From Deltaproteobacteria bacterium (GTDB lineage: Bacteria; Myxococcota_C; UBA6777), in assembly GCA_002731275.1 (NCBI GenBank), contig PCBK01000066.1, forward strand, positions 1-59,510: 59,510 nt of DNA, written 5' to 3'. The position numbers were made by a program, and so were the translations under genes. The notes under the pieces are model-generated. The model searched no databases. It was not told where the DNA came from and saw only the letters and a list, made by a program, of their open reading frames with translations. Of the stretch, positions 16,667 to 26,073 are shown piece after piece. Every line of letters starts with the position of its first letter. The stretch's first letter is position 1.

Positions 16667-18172
16667 ATGATGAACAACTTCGTGAGCTTGTTAGGGATTG
16701 GATTGTTGTTGTTGGTGGCGTGGGTGATGTCCAACAATCGCAAGGTGATTAACACTCGTGTCATCATCGGTGGGATGGCGCTGCAATTGCTATTTGGGGT
16801 CTTCATCTTCGTCTTTCCACTTGGGCGTTGGTTGTTTCAAAGGCTCAATGATGCGGTCTTTGTTTTGCTCTCCTACGCCAACCAAGGGACGGTCTTTTTG
16901 TTCGGTAATCTCGCGATCAGCCCCGGAAAGAAGGGCTCGATGGGGATGTTTCTGGCGTTTCAGGTGTTGCCGGCAGTGATCTTTTTTGCCGCTGTCGTCG
17001 GTCTCTTGTACTACTTTGGTGTGATGCAGTTCTTGATCCGTGTCTTTGCGACGATCTTTTCGCGTCTTATGGGGGTCAGTGGGGCTGAGGCGCTGTGTGT
17101 GTCGAGTAACATCTTTGTTGGGGTCGAGTCAGGTCTGACGATTCGCCCCTACATCGAGAAGATGACCAGCTCGGAACTCTTTACGATCCTGGCGAGTGGG
17201 ATGGCGACGATCGCCTCGACAGTCCTGGCGATCAACGCAGGCTTCCTTCAAAAATCCTTCCCGAGCATTGCAGGGCACCTGATATCCGCTTCTTTGCTCT
17301 CCGCGCCGGCTGTTCTGATCGTGACCAAGTTGATGTTTCCCGAGACAGATACACCTGAGACTGCCGGACAAAATATCATGGATGACGTTGAGCGTTCGGA
17401 TAACTGGGTAGAATCGATCGTGACAAGTTCGATGGAAGGGGTCCGTCTCGCCGTTGGGATCGGCGCGATGTTGTTGGTCTTTGTCAGCTTTTTGTCGATG
17501 TTCAATGGCTTCCTCGGCTGGGGAGGAGGGCTCTTCGGGATCAAGGGACTGACACTTCAAGGCATTCTTGGGTATGTGTTTTATCCATTTGTCTTGGCGA
17601 TGGGTGTGCCTGCAGCGGACGCCAGCCAGATCTCGCAATTGCTTGGACTTCGTGCGGTGATCACAGAAGTCCCTGCATACAATATCCTCGCGGGGATGGT
17701 GAAGAGTGGGGCCTTTCAGGATCCAAGGAGTGTCGTCATCGCGACGTACTGTTTGTGTGGCTTTGCGCATATCCCGGCGGTTGCGATCTTTGTCGGTGGC
17801 TTTGCGGCGATCGCACCGAGTCGTTCGAAAGATCTGAGTCGATTGGGTTTTCGGGCCCTCATCGCAGCGACGATCGCTTGTCTGATGACTGGCGCTGTTG
17901 CGGGGCTCTTCTACACTGGTGGCGACACTGTCTTGCTCGGCAAGGCGAAACAACAGCCCACGCAGTCGGCGAAAAAGACACCTGGTCGTGATGTGAAGAA
18001 GAAGACCCAAACACCACCCAAAGCGCGTGCTGAAGGTGCGAAACAAGCGAATAGTGCGGCAGAAAATAAGCGTCAAGCGGCGCCTGTCGCGAGAGAGGCT
18101 GCTGGCAAACAAAAGGCTGCACCCAAGGCGAGACCAAAACAGCCTGTTACAGCGCCTGCGCCCCGCAGGTAA
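16667..18172 (+). CDS. CNT-family nucleoside transporter, atypical
   Basis: Concentrative nucleoside transporter (NupC/CNT type) with about ten membrane segments through residue 415. Family features: SNIFVGVESGLTIRPY, EVPAYNILAGM and the YCLCGFAH...GGFAAIAPSR block before the last helices. The usual GQTEAPLLVRPY motif reads GVESGLTIRPY, one residue shorter and without the Gln-Thr, so substrate preference may differ. A soluble C-terminal tail of about 80 residues, rich in Lys, Ala, Pro and Gln, is not part of the family. AAAAGGA precedes the start. It is followed nine bases later by the kelch-like gene. Confidence 0.85.
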   Translation: MMNNFVSLLGIGLLLLVAWVMSNNRKVINTRVIIGGMALQLLFGVFIFVFPLGRWLFQRLNDAVFVLLSYANQGTVFLFGNLAISPGKKGSMGMFLAFQVLPAVIFFAAVVGLLYYFGVMQFLIRVFATIFSRLMGVSGAEALCVSSNIFVGVESGLTIRPYIEKMTSSELFTILASGMATIASTVLAINAGFLQKSFPSIAGHLISASLLSAPAVLIVTKLMFPETDTPETAGQNIMDDVERSDNWVESIVTSSMEGVRLAVGIGAMLLVFVSFLSMFNGFLGWGGGLFGIKGLTLQGILGYVFYPFVLAMGVPAADASQISQLLGLRAVITEVPAYNILAGMVKSGAFQDPRSVVIATYCLCGFAHIPAVAIFVGGFAAIAPSRSKDLSRLGFRALIAATIACLMTGAVAGLFYTGGDTVLLGKAKQQPTQSAKKTPGRDVKKKTQTPPKARAEGAKQANSAAENKRQAAPVAREAAGKQKAAPKARPKQPVTAPAPRR

Positions 18173-18180
18173 ACGCCACG

Positions 18181-19593
18181 ATGCAAAGTCTAAAACACGT
18201 AGAAGAACGGCCTCAAAAAGGAAGAGGGTTTTGTCTTTTCATTTTGCTTGGATTTGCGTTGTGGATGGTGTTGATCATTGGTCCTTGGATGCCAAGGCAA
18301 CCCAAACCTCCATTTTCCATCGGAATCGAGCACTCCCATAACAACGTCACGTGGCTGGCCAATGGCGAACAAAGAGCGCTCTCGATCTTTATCAAGGATC
18401 GACATTCTCGACGCCTCAAGCTAAAACTGCACACCACACTGCGTCATACACCTCCCTCCCGGCTGACGAGCATGGGGAGCAATCTGATCAAGGCGCGACA
18501 ACCTGGAAAAGCCACACTTGCTGTGAGCGCTTACGCGGTCAACGACCCAACACGTCGCTGGTTACACTGGGAGATTGTCTGGATCTCGTCCTGGCGTCTG
18601 AGGCAGCGTTTCGCATTGCAAACACCTCCGAAGTTACGTTCTCAACATCCGCCTCAATGTGTTGGGGCTGTCTCGGCCCAAGGCGTCTCTTTGCTCTATC
18701 AGACCTGCTCACGGCAAAGCATGAAGCGTTGTGTGCGTCGCTGGTTGCATCATCGAGAAGAACACGGTGCGTGGAAAAAGCAGGTCGTCGGCGATGGCGC
18801 GATGCTACAGGGTGACTCCCACGTGGAGGTGATGGGACGTGTTAGAGGGCATGTGTTTGTCCGGGCTGGTAAGCACACCTCGACAAGTCAGCGGCGTTGG
18901 GGAGGACTCTCCTTGAAGAGTGGGCGTTGGCAGACCCTCTCTGGTCCGCCTGCATTGCAACTCACTCCGACGACACTTTCACTTCCTGGGAAGCTGATGT
19001 TGCTCGGTGGAGCCGGTGCTTTTGTCGATCAGGGGGGGCAGCGTGTGCAATCTTACTCTCTCTCTTCGAAGAGATGGGCTACTCCGACAAAGCTCCCTGA
19101 GCAGACGTGGGCTGCAGACGGTGCGGCTGTCCATAAAGGGCAGCTATATATGCTCAATCGTTACGGACGATTGTGGCGTTACGATATGAAGCAGCGTCGG
19201 TGGTATACAGAGCGCGCGCTCCCACAGACGCCAGGTGCTTTCTACGATCATCAGGTGTTGATGGCGACTTACAACGACAAACTTTTTGCCGTGTGGGTGC
19301 ATTCGACGAGGCGTTTTGTCGGGACTTGGGTGTACAACATCGCCTCCAAACGTTGGGTTCGTGGTCCATACTTACCTTACGGTTTTCGGGTAGGGGCGAC
19401 GTTATTTGCAGGGGAAGGGCAATTATATCTCGCGGGGGTGACACACAGAGATCCCGGACAGGTGACGCTGCTCTCGTGGTCTGCGCCAAAGGGCAGGGGA
19501 GCGGGTAAGAAGCCCCCCACAACGCGTGCTTCCAGTCGAAGAACTGGTCAGGCGATGCCGTCGACACGACCGGCTCGTCGCGCTGCTCATTGA
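18181..19593 (+). CDS. Membrane-anchored kelch-like beta-propeller protein
   Basis: 470 residues with a single N-terminal membrane segment (about 18-38), then a region of beta-strand character. The part from about 260 to 440 has kelch-like repeats, with GKLMLLGGAGAF, VQSYSLSSKRW, GQLYMLNRYGRLWRYDMKQRRW, TWVYNIASKRW and GQLYLAGV. The C terminus is a basic, Ser/Arg-rich tail. Probably a periplasmic or surface binding protein; the ligand is unknown. It is nine bases from the CNT transporter stop, so the pair is likely an operon. Confidence 0.6.
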   Translation: MQSLKHVEERPQKGRGFCLFILLGFALWMVLIIGPWMPRQPKPPFSIGIEHSHNNVTWLANGEQRALSIFIKDRHSRRLKLKLHTTLRHTPPSRLTSMGSNLIKARQPGKATLAVSAYAVNDPTRRWLHWEIVWISSWRLRQRFALQTPPKLRSQHPPQCVGAVSAQGVSLLYQTCSRQSMKRCVRRWLHHREEHGAWKKQVVGDGAMLQGDSHVEVMGRVRGHVFVRAGKHTSTSQRRWGGLSLKSGRWQTLSGPPALQLTPTTLSLPGKLMLLGGAGAFVDQGGQRVQSYSLSSKRWATPTKLPEQTWAADGAAVHKGQLYMLNRYGRLWRYDMKQRRWYTERALPQTPGAFYDHQVLMATYNDKLFAVWVHSTRRFVGTWVYNIASKRWVRGPYLPYGFRVGATLFAGEGQLYLAGVTHRDPGQVTLLSWSAPKGRGAGKKPPTTRASSRRTGQAMPSTRPARRAAH

Positions 19594-19617
19594 GTTGTTT
19601 GCTGAGAAGAGGGGGAG

Positions 19618-22209
19618 TTAGGTGGTGGAGAGCTTCACGACAGTGACACCTTCTCCACCTTCACCGCGTCCACCAGGGCGGTAACGTTCGATGTAGGGGG
19701 ATTCTTTGCAGAGCTGTCGGATGGCTTTGCGCAAGGCACCTGTCCCATTACCGTGGATCAAGAAGACCGTGTTCCACTCGCGGTGGTAGGCTTGATCGAG
19801 GAAGCTGTCGGCATTTTGCAGGGCTTCTTCGACGTTTAGGCCGCGCATATCGCAGCGATTCTCTCTCGTTTGGATGGCGAGAAAGTCATCACCTTCGTCT
19901 TGTGCTTCTGGCTCTTCTTGTCGCTTTTTGCGTGGCTCGACAGCGCGCAGGTGCTGTTTGCTCTTGGTTTTACGTGGTTGCTTATGAGCGCCGCCACCCT
20001 GTCCTTTGAGTTGAATGTCTGACAGTGGGATGCGGATACGCAGATTACCGACACGGACGTGCACCTGTCCTTGCTCATTGGGGGCTTCGAGGACTTCACC
20101 TTCGGCTTTAAGCGAGTGGACTCTGACTTTGGCTCCAACTTGCACTTGTTGCGCCTTGGGAGAGGCTTTTTTGTGCTTTTTATCGAGCTCTTGAACGGTC
20201 TCTTTGGCTTGCTTTTGTAGCCGCTGGATCTCGCGTTCAACCTCGTGTGCTTTGGAGAGATCGCCACCTTGCTTTTTCTTTTGAAGGGTTTTGACAGTGC
20301 TGCGGATCTCCTCTTTGGCCTCACGAAGTTCGCGTTGAAGAGACTCAACCTCACCACGTAGCAACCGCTCGCGAAGCTCTGTGATCTCGTCCTCTTTGCG
20401 TTGCAATGTGAGCATCTGTTTTTCGACACGTTGACGAGCTCGTGTCGCGCGGTCGCGCTCTTCGTAGAGCTCTTCGTATTGTTGCTCAAGTCGACTCACA
20501 ATACGCTCAAAGCGATCTGTCCCTGTGTCGAGGAGCTTCTCGACGCGGTGACATAGGCGATCGGAGAGACCAAGGCGACGGGCGATCTGTAGGGCGTTTG
20601 AACACCCTGGTGTGCCGATGTAGAGACGGTACGTGGGTTCGAGTTTTTGCAGGTCAAAGCCGACGCTGGCGTTTTCAAATCGTTCATCTTCGTAGGGGAG
20701 TGATTTAAGCGACTCGTAGTGTGTGGTCACGGCGAGGTAGGCGTTACATTCGGCGAGCTCCTGAAGGATCGCGGCGGCGAGGCAGCTCCCCTGTACTGGA
20801 TCTGTACCGACAACGATCTCATCGACAAGTACGAGTGTTTCTTCATCAGCTTTTTCGAGGATCGAGCGCAGCTTGAGGATCTGTGCCGAGAAGGTCGAGA
20901 GGTCTTGCTCAATGCTTTGTCTATCTCCAATGTCCGAGTAGACAGACGTGAGCAGCGGGACTTGACTTCCTTCATCTGCGGGGATTGGGAGCGCGGCGCG
21001 GACCATCAGGGAGAACAACCCGATCGTCTTGAGTGTGACGGTCTTACCACCTGTGTTGGGACCACTGATCAACAACCCACGGCGCTTGTGATCGAGGTGG
21101 ATGTCGTTGGCGACGACCTTCACCCCTTTGATAATCAGTAGGGGGTGACGTGCGCGTTTGAGGTTGAAGCCACCTTCACTGGGTTCGACGAGGACGGGGA
21201 TGTTGGCGTTGAGTTCTTCGGCGAAGCGGACACGGGCGTAGATGAGGTCGAGGTCGCGGAGCAGGTCGAGGTTGGAGCGAAGATGCGGAAGCGATTTGGT
21301 CGTCAACTGACTCAGCTTCTGGAGGATGCGCGCCTCTTCTTGTGCGACGTCGTTTTCTGCCATTCGTAGGGCGTTATTGAGGTCAACGAGGGGTTGGGGT
21401 TCGATGTAGATGGTCTGTCCTGTTTTGGAGCTACCGTAGACGATCCCTGGGATCTTGTTGCGGTCGGAGGCTTTGACAGGGAGGACGTATCGATCTTCGC
21501 GGAGTGTGTAGTAGTTATCGTTGAGGTGGCGACTCTGTGGTCCAGTGAGGTAGTGTTGAAGTTTGCGTTTGATGCGCTCGTGGCAGCTACGAACTTCTCG
21601 TCTCAAAGCACCAAGTTCCCAGGAGGCGTCGTCGCGTAATTGGCCACTCTCATCGATGGCACGTTCGATCTCTTTTCTCAGGTTTGGGAGTGGATCGAGC
21701 AGCTCTGCGCGTTCCCAGAGCGCTGGCAGCTCCTCTTTGATTTGGCCGATAAATCGTTTGATTTGTTCGGCGCTTGTGAGCATGTGTCTAAATTGTAGGA
21801 GGATGTCAGCTTCGAGGCGTCCGCCTTTTGCGAGGCGTTGGCATGGCAGGGTCAGATCGGGAATGTGACTGAGTGGGAGTGATTCACCGCGTTGACGTGA
21901 GAGGGTGAGGGCCTCTTGTGTTTGCGCGAGCTCTCGTTCGATCTCAGTTTTGGTCGGTAAAAAGGGAATACGCAACGCGCGTTGTTGTCCCATCGCGGTT
22001 TTACAGAAGCCAGAGAGATACTCTTTGATCTTCTGCCAGTCGAGGGCTGCGAGTGCTTCGTTGTCAAAGCGCAAGCCTGCGCTGTCGTCTTCGAAGTGGA
22101 TGTCTTCATGTTCGCCCGATGGGATATCGAGAGTGGAGAGCTGGTTGCGGTCTGCGGCGTCGATGGGCTCGCGTTGACGCATCGCTGAATGACTAGATTT
22201 TCCGTCCAT
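19618..22209 (-). CDS. mutS2: Endonuclease MutS2 (MutS-type ATPase with Smr domain)
   Basis: MutS homologue without the mismatch-recognition domain, linked in other bacteria to suppression of recombination or to rescue of collided ribosomes. Seen: core and clamp region, Walker A SGPNTGGKTVTLKT, Walker B TLVLVDEIVVGTDP, a long coiled coil (about 510-640), and a C-terminal Smr domain with LNVEEALQNADSFLDQA and LIHGNGTGALRKAI. Walker B has EIVVG where family members commonly have ELGAG or ELGSG. The N terminus carries about 45 extra residues before the usual start. ATG 22209 is preceded by GGAAAGA. Confidence 0.93.
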   Translation of the reverse strand: MDGKSSHSAMRQREPIDAADRNQLSTLDIPSGEHEDIHFEDDSAGLRFDNEALAALDWQKIKEYLSGFCKTAMGQQRALRIPFLPTKTEIERELAQTQEALTLSRQRGESLPLSHIPDLTLPCQRLAKGGRLEADILLQFRHMLTSAEQIKRFIGQIKEELPALWERAELLDPLPNLRKEIERAIDESGQLRDDASWELGALRREVRSCHERIKRKLQHYLTGPQSRHLNDNYYTLREDRYVLPVKASDRNKIPGIVYGSSKTGQTIYIEPQPLVDLNNALRMAENDVAQEEARILQKLSQLTTKSLPHLRSNLDLLRDLDLIYARVRFAEELNANIPVLVEPSEGGFNLKRARHPLLIIKGVKVVANDIHLDHKRRGLLISGPNTGGKTVTLKTIGLFSLMVRAALPIPADEGSQVPLLTSVYSDIGDRQSIEQDLSTFSAQILKLRSILEKADEETLVLVDEIVVGTDPVQGSCLAAAILQELAECNAYLAVTTHYESLKSLPYEDERFENASVGFDLQKLEPTYRLYIGTPGCSNALQIARRLGLSDRLCHRVEKLLDTGTDRFERIVSRLEQQYEELYEERDRATRARQRVEKQMLTLQRKEDEITELRERLLRGEVESLQRELREAKEEIRSTVKTLQKKKQGGDLSKAHEVEREIQRLQKQAKETVQELDKKHKKASPKAQQVQVGAKVRVHSLKAEGEVLEAPNEQGQVHVRVGNLRIRIPLSDIQLKGQGGGAHKQPRKTKSKQHLRAVEPRKKRQEEPEAQDEGDDFLAIQTRENRCDMRGLNVEEALQNADSFLDQAYHREWNTVFLIHGNGTGALRKAIRQLCKESPYIERYRPGGRGEGGEGVTVVKLSTT

Positions 22210-22478
22210 GATTCTTTCCATGATGTATCAGCGCCACGTAGGTATGCAGTGGATGAGTGGCGTAGGTTGTGTTGTGCGTTTGGTTGTATATTTTGGACCT
22301 TCAGAACATACCGAAGGATTCGTCTGTGAGGGAGTACCCAACAAAAAGATCGTGTTGTTTGTTTTGTGTTGTTGTTGGTGTTGAGAGGGAGTGTTTGTGT
22401 CTCTGTCAGGCAATACGCGGGAGGGGGACAGGAGGTTCACTTTGGTCGGACTTTTTTTTGTGCGGTGGGGGGACATGA

Positions 22479-22778
22479 TCATTGACAGGAGAGGAATGTG
22501 CCGTTGATACCGCCGGGAATGTGTGTGGCTGCGTCGAGGCAGTCGATGTCGGACTTGGAGGAGCGGGCACAGATCTCAAGTTGGCAAGGTGTGAAGGTTT
22601 GTTGCAGGTATTGGTCGAGCTTCGCGCCTTCTTTTGTGGAGGTCAGACGGCAACGTGTTTTGAGCTCTTGGTAGAAGCGAACACATGCATTTCCTGCGCA
22701 GCCGGTACCAGGGAGGCTAAAGCTCGCCATGGAGGAGAAGAGCAGAAAGACCACAAACCAACGGGACACTTTTTTCAC
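22479..22778 (-). CDS. Small secreted cysteine-rich protein
   Basis: About 99 residues with a signal peptide (VKKVSRWFVVFLLFSSMASF) and seven Cys in the remainder, suggesting a disulfide-bonded extracytoplasmic protein. I chose the GTG at 22778 because GGAG precedes it by six bases and the leader becomes a proper signal peptide; an upstream ATG would add 26 unlikely residues. No family recognised. It lies between mutS2 and a PEGA protein on the same strand. Confidence 0.55.
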   Translation of the reverse strand: MKKVSRWFVVFLLFSSMASFSLPGTGCAGNACVRFYQELKTRCRLTSTKEGAKLDQYLQQTFTPCQLEICARSSKSDIDCLDAATHIPGGINGTFLSCQ

Positions 22779-22869
22779 AATGAACTCCAAAACAAATGGT
22801 AACGCAGCCCCTGGCGGGTGCAGGTGGTTGCAGATGATGAGGGATACATTAGCCATTCTTTGAAGAATG

Positions 22870-24057
22870 TCAACGGGAAACAGGCGGACCGCCGATCGCT
22901 GGGAGAGCGTGAGAGATACCCAGCAAAGAGGTGGTTGGTTGGGGCTTTTTGGGGGGCATCGCGAGTAGGATGATGCCGGTCACACTGGCCACAGCACCGG
23001 CACCGATGATGATCCATCCCACGAGCGTTTTCGTGTTGCCGTCGTTGGCGAGCTTGTAAAAGTCCGTTTCGTACTGCACGAAGGTCGTGTGTTCCGAGCT
23101 GCCTGGTGTCGGACCGCCGTTATTTTGGTCACATATGGTCGGGTTTTTCGTGCAGTAGTCGATGCGAAATTGGTTGCCCTGGTTGGAGACGTCTTTGGCC
23201 TTGGAGAGCTCGCTCTGTCCTAAGTAAAGGGCAGTTGCACCACCGGCGATCGCTGCAACACCAACACCTACGAGTGTCCATGGGAGCCATTGAACACCTG
23301 TACTTTGTGTGGGTTTGGGAGGTTTCTTGTATGTTCGTGTCGTGAGGGAACGTCTCTTGATGGCGACGGGCGTTGGGCGTCTGTCTACACTGGGTGGTTG
23401 TCTTGTGGTTGTCGCCTCTGTCCCATCCAGTGAGAAAAACTTGGAGAGCCTCGCACCCGGTGGGATGTAGAGCTTGATGCGCTTTCGTTTATAACCTGGG
23501 TAGGTCATTGTAAATGTGATGTCACCGGGGCGGACGGAGATTGTAAAGGGGGTCTGTCTCTTCTTGAAGCCTGTGCTGGTCTCCAACAAAACGGTGGTGC
23601 CTGACGGGTTGGTCCGCAGCTGGAGTGTGCTCATGACGTGGGGCAGGACCTTGGGCATTTGTGCCTGGATCTGTCTTTGGATGTTGGCGCTCGCGCCGAG
23701 TTTTGAGCAGTTGTAGTAAGATGTGTAGGCTTTTTTCCACTGTCTGTTGTATTGGTAGGTGCGACCGACTGTAAAGAGAACACCCAGGTATACACGGTGG
23801 TATCGGTTCTTTTTGGACTGTGAGGAGGTCGAGCGGATGGCGTTTTTGATGGCCGCAACAGCCGTCTCAAATTCGATCAGGGCTTCTGTGTACTTTTGCC
23901 TCTGGACGAGTCTTAGCCCTGTTCTGTATAGGTTTTTTGCTTTTGCGAAGTAGAGTCTGCTGCTTTGTGCGTGTGTGTGTGATGGGAGGATGTACAACAG
24001 TGAGAGTCCACACACCATCCATATCCAATGTTTTCGCCAGCTCATCGTGTTTTGCAT
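22870..24057 (-). CDS. PEGA-domain membrane protein with TPR-like N-terminal region
   Basis: About 395 residues. A signal peptide ends near SHTHAQ. A helical, TPR-like region (about 35-140) follows, then a PEGA domain (about 150-215: LQLRTNPSGTTVLLET...TMTYPGYKRKRIKLYI), a Pro/Thr-rich linker and two membrane segments (about 262-284 and 350-372). PEGA domains are typical surface or periplasmic modules beside bacterial kinases. It starts 31 bases after the stop of the PEGA-containing kinase upstream, so the two are probably cotranscribed and act together (inference). The start at 24057 lacks a strong ribosome site. Confidence 0.72.
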   Translation of the reverse strand: MQNTMSWRKHWIWMVCGLSLLYILPSHTHAQSSRLYFAKAKNLYRTGLRLVQRQKYTEALIEFETAVAAIKNAIRSTSSQSKKNRYHRVYLGVLFTVGRTYQYNRQWKKAYTSYYNCSKLGASANIQRQIQAQMPKVLPHVMSTLQLRTNPSGTTVLLETSTGFKKRQTPFTISVRPGDITFTMTYPGYKRKRIKLYIPPGARLSKFFSLDGTEATTTRQPPSVDRRPTPVAIKRRSLTTRTYKKPPKPTQSTGVQWLPWTLVGVGVAAIAGGATALYLGQSELSKAKDVSNQGNQFRIDYCTKNPTICDQNNGGPTPGSSEHTTFVQYETDFYKLANDGNTKTLVGWIIIGAGAVASVTGIILLAMPPKKPQPTTSLLGISHALPAIGGPPVSR

Positions 24058-24088
24058 GTCTTTTGTGTGATTGAATGATGGGTTGAGA

Positions 24089-25906
24089 TCAGCCTCCGAA
24101 GGGATCGGCGATCCCAATGGGGTTGACTTTTCTGCGTTTTACAGGTCGTCGTCTCCTACGTCTGAGGCGACGCCACCGCCTTCTTGGTCTGACCCATCGG
24201 CGTCTTGGGGAGCTTCTTTTTTTGATGCGGGGGGGAGGGGGACGAGGCGCGACGAGGGCGGCTTCGAGGTCATAGGTTTTTTGTACCTGTGCCATGGAGA
24301 AGGTGCCACGTACCGTCTTGGTTTGGTAACCCTCAAGGGAGAGTTGGATGGTAAAAGAGGAGCCCGAGGAGCCTTTGATCACATGTGGTGTGACACCGAG
24401 GTAAGCCTTTTGTCCGCTCTTCGCAAATCTGTAGAGGCGCGCACGAGGTGGATTGGTGACGATGGTTAGCTCGACAGGCGCAGGAGGAAGGGGACGTGAC
24501 GCTTGTTTGTTTGGTGTTGGTGTACTCGGTCCAGAGAGGGCAAAGAACGCGATGATACCGATGGTCGCAATCGCTGCCCACAGGCTCCACCGTTTCCACA
24601 GGGGTGGTTTTCGCAAAAAGATCGCGTCTTGGGAGAGTGAGGTCTCATCGTCTGAGAAGCTCAGCTGGGCTGCGGCAAATGAGTCACCTGAGTTGAGTTT
24701 GTTTGCGTTGCGTACGGATGAGGACCACGAGCCATTTTTGCTGTCCTCGTTGCTAAACATATCGTTTGTGGGGAAGTCGAGGATCGTTTTGGCGTTGACC
24801 TGGAGACCACTAGAGAGCTGTGCTTGCAACGCAGCGTCACACTCTTGCCAAAAATGTTGTGCGTCTCTGGGTCGATTGTTTGGGTCTTTTGCGAGCGTTT
24901 TTGCGACGAACGCTTCAAGCTGAGGGTGCCATTTGATGTGTGGCGCGAGCTGTTGCAGGCGAGGGGGTTGTGTGTGGATCTGGTGATAGATGATGTTGAT
25001 CACACTGTCGTTGGAAAAGGGCGCCTGTCCTGTGAGCAGACGACACAGTATCACGCCGAGTGAGTAGAGGTCCGAGCGGGCATCCAGTTCGCGTAGGCCT
25101 TGCGCTTGCTCTGGAGAGACGTACTTTGCGGTCCCCAGGTATGCGCCCGTATGGGTGATCTCACTGCTCGCCGAGAGGGCGGCGATACCGAAGTCGATCA
25201 GCTTGACAAGATCGGGTCTCTTGGGATCGTCGGTGATGAAGATGTTTCCCGGCTTTAGATCCCGATGCACGATACCTTTGTTGTGGATGTAGTAAAGGAC
25301 TTCACAGATCTGTTTGTAAAGGTGCTGGATGCGCTGGAGTGGGAAGGCTTCTTGTTGTTTGATGCGTTGTTGGAGGTTGGCGCCTTCGAGGTACTCCATG
25401 ACGAGGTAGAAGCCGTGCTCTGGGAGCAGGCCAAAGTCAGTCAGGTCGACGATGTTTCCGTGACGAAGTTGTCCGAGCGCTTGTGCTTCACGACGAAAGC
25501 GCTCGACGACCTCGGCGTCGGAGACTTGATCCACTCGCAGCATCTTGATGGCGTAAAATTGTTCCAAAAAGACCTGCTCAGCTTTGTAGACAGCGCCAAA
25601 GCCACCTTTCCCGATACGTTCAAGGATTTTGAAGTTACCGACTTGCTGGCCGATGAGCGGGTCGTTGGGGGTGTGTTCTTGGAGCTTCTGCGAAACCTCT
25701 GCATGAGAAGAGAGCTCGGCGAGTGAGACACCCAATCCGCTCGCAGAGGAAAGGCTACCTGACGGTAATGATTGCGAATTTGCGGAGATGTTGGAGTCTA
25801 CTGCGGGAATGGGAGGGGAGGTGGTTTTCGGCATCACTGCAGAACAATGTTCACAAAATGGTTGTGTTGGGTCATTGAGGTGACCGCACATTTGACAGCG
25901 AAGCAT
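24089..25906 (-). CDS. Transmembrane Ser/Thr kinase with zinc ribbon and PEGA domain
   Basis: Domains in order: an N-terminal zinc ribbon (CQMCGHLNDPTQPFCEHC), a Ser/Thr-rich linker, a complete kinase domain (about 90-355) with GKGGFGAVY, Lys121 in YAIKML, HRDLKPGN and LIDFGIA, a membrane segment (about 440-460), and an extracytoplasmic PEGA domain (TIVTNPPRARLYRFA...LEGYQTKTV). A C-terminal tail is extremely Arg-rich. ATG 25906 follows AAGGA by about ten bases; a GTG nine codons earlier is possible. It closely resembles the next kinase upstream in the catalytic region, a duplication. Likely operon with the PEGA protein. Confidence 0.9.
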   Translation of the reverse strand: MLRCQMCGHLNDPTQPFCEHCSAVMPKTTSPPIPAVDSNISANSQSLPSGSLSSASGLGVSLAELSSHAEVSQKLQEHTPNDPLIGQQVGNFKILERIGKGGFGAVYKAEQVFLEQFYAIKMLRVDQVSDAEVVERFRREAQALGQLRHGNIVDLTDFGLLPEHGFYLVMEYLEGANLQQRIKQQEAFPLQRIQHLYKQICEVLYYIHNKGIVHRDLKPGNIFITDDPKRPDLVKLIDFGIAALSASSEITHTGAYLGTAKYVSPEQAQGLRELDARSDLYSLGVILCRLLTGQAPFSNDSVINIIYHQIHTQPPRLQQLAPHIKWHPQLEAFVAKTLAKDPNNRPRDAQHFWQECDAALQAQLSSGLQVNAKTILDFPTNDMFSNEDSKNGSWSSSVRNANKLNSGDSFAAAQLSFSDDETSLSQDAIFLRKPPLWKRWSLWAAIATIGIIAFFALSGPSTPTPNKQASRPLPPAPVELTIVTNPPRARLYRFAKSGQKAYLGVTPHVIKGSSGSSFTIQLSLEGYQTKTVRGTFSMAQVQKTYDLEAALVAPRPPPPRIKKRSSPRRRWVRPRRRWRRLRRRRRRPVKRRKVNPIGIADPFGG

Positions 25907-25960
25907 AAATTGCAAATCCTTTTTGACATCCACCTATCAGCATCAAGTCATGTGATGTGT

Positions 25961-25989
25961 ACTGTACCGGATTTATGCATTGATAGCAA
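25961..25989 (-). promoter_or_regulatory. Possible promoter for the zinc-ribbon kinase
   Basis: On the minus strand, TTGCTA, 17 bases, then TACAGT, about 60 bases upstream of the kinase start. Match to sigma70 boxes is moderate only. Confidence 0.3.
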
Positions 25990-26038
25990 TAATGTTATGC
26001 GATCCTTTGTCTCGAACGGAGAGGAGGGAGGGAGGTGG

Positions 26039-26055
26039 CGAGCGCGAAGCGCTCG
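26039..26055. terminator. Hairpin after the kinase gene, weak terminator
   Basis: CGAGCGC-GAA-GCGCTCG, a strong GC stem 19 bases beyond the stop codon of the minus-strand kinase. There is no T-run on that strand, so termination here would be inefficient or factor-dependent. Confidence 0.35.
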
Positions 26056-26073
26056 TCCTTCTTCGTTGTTGGC

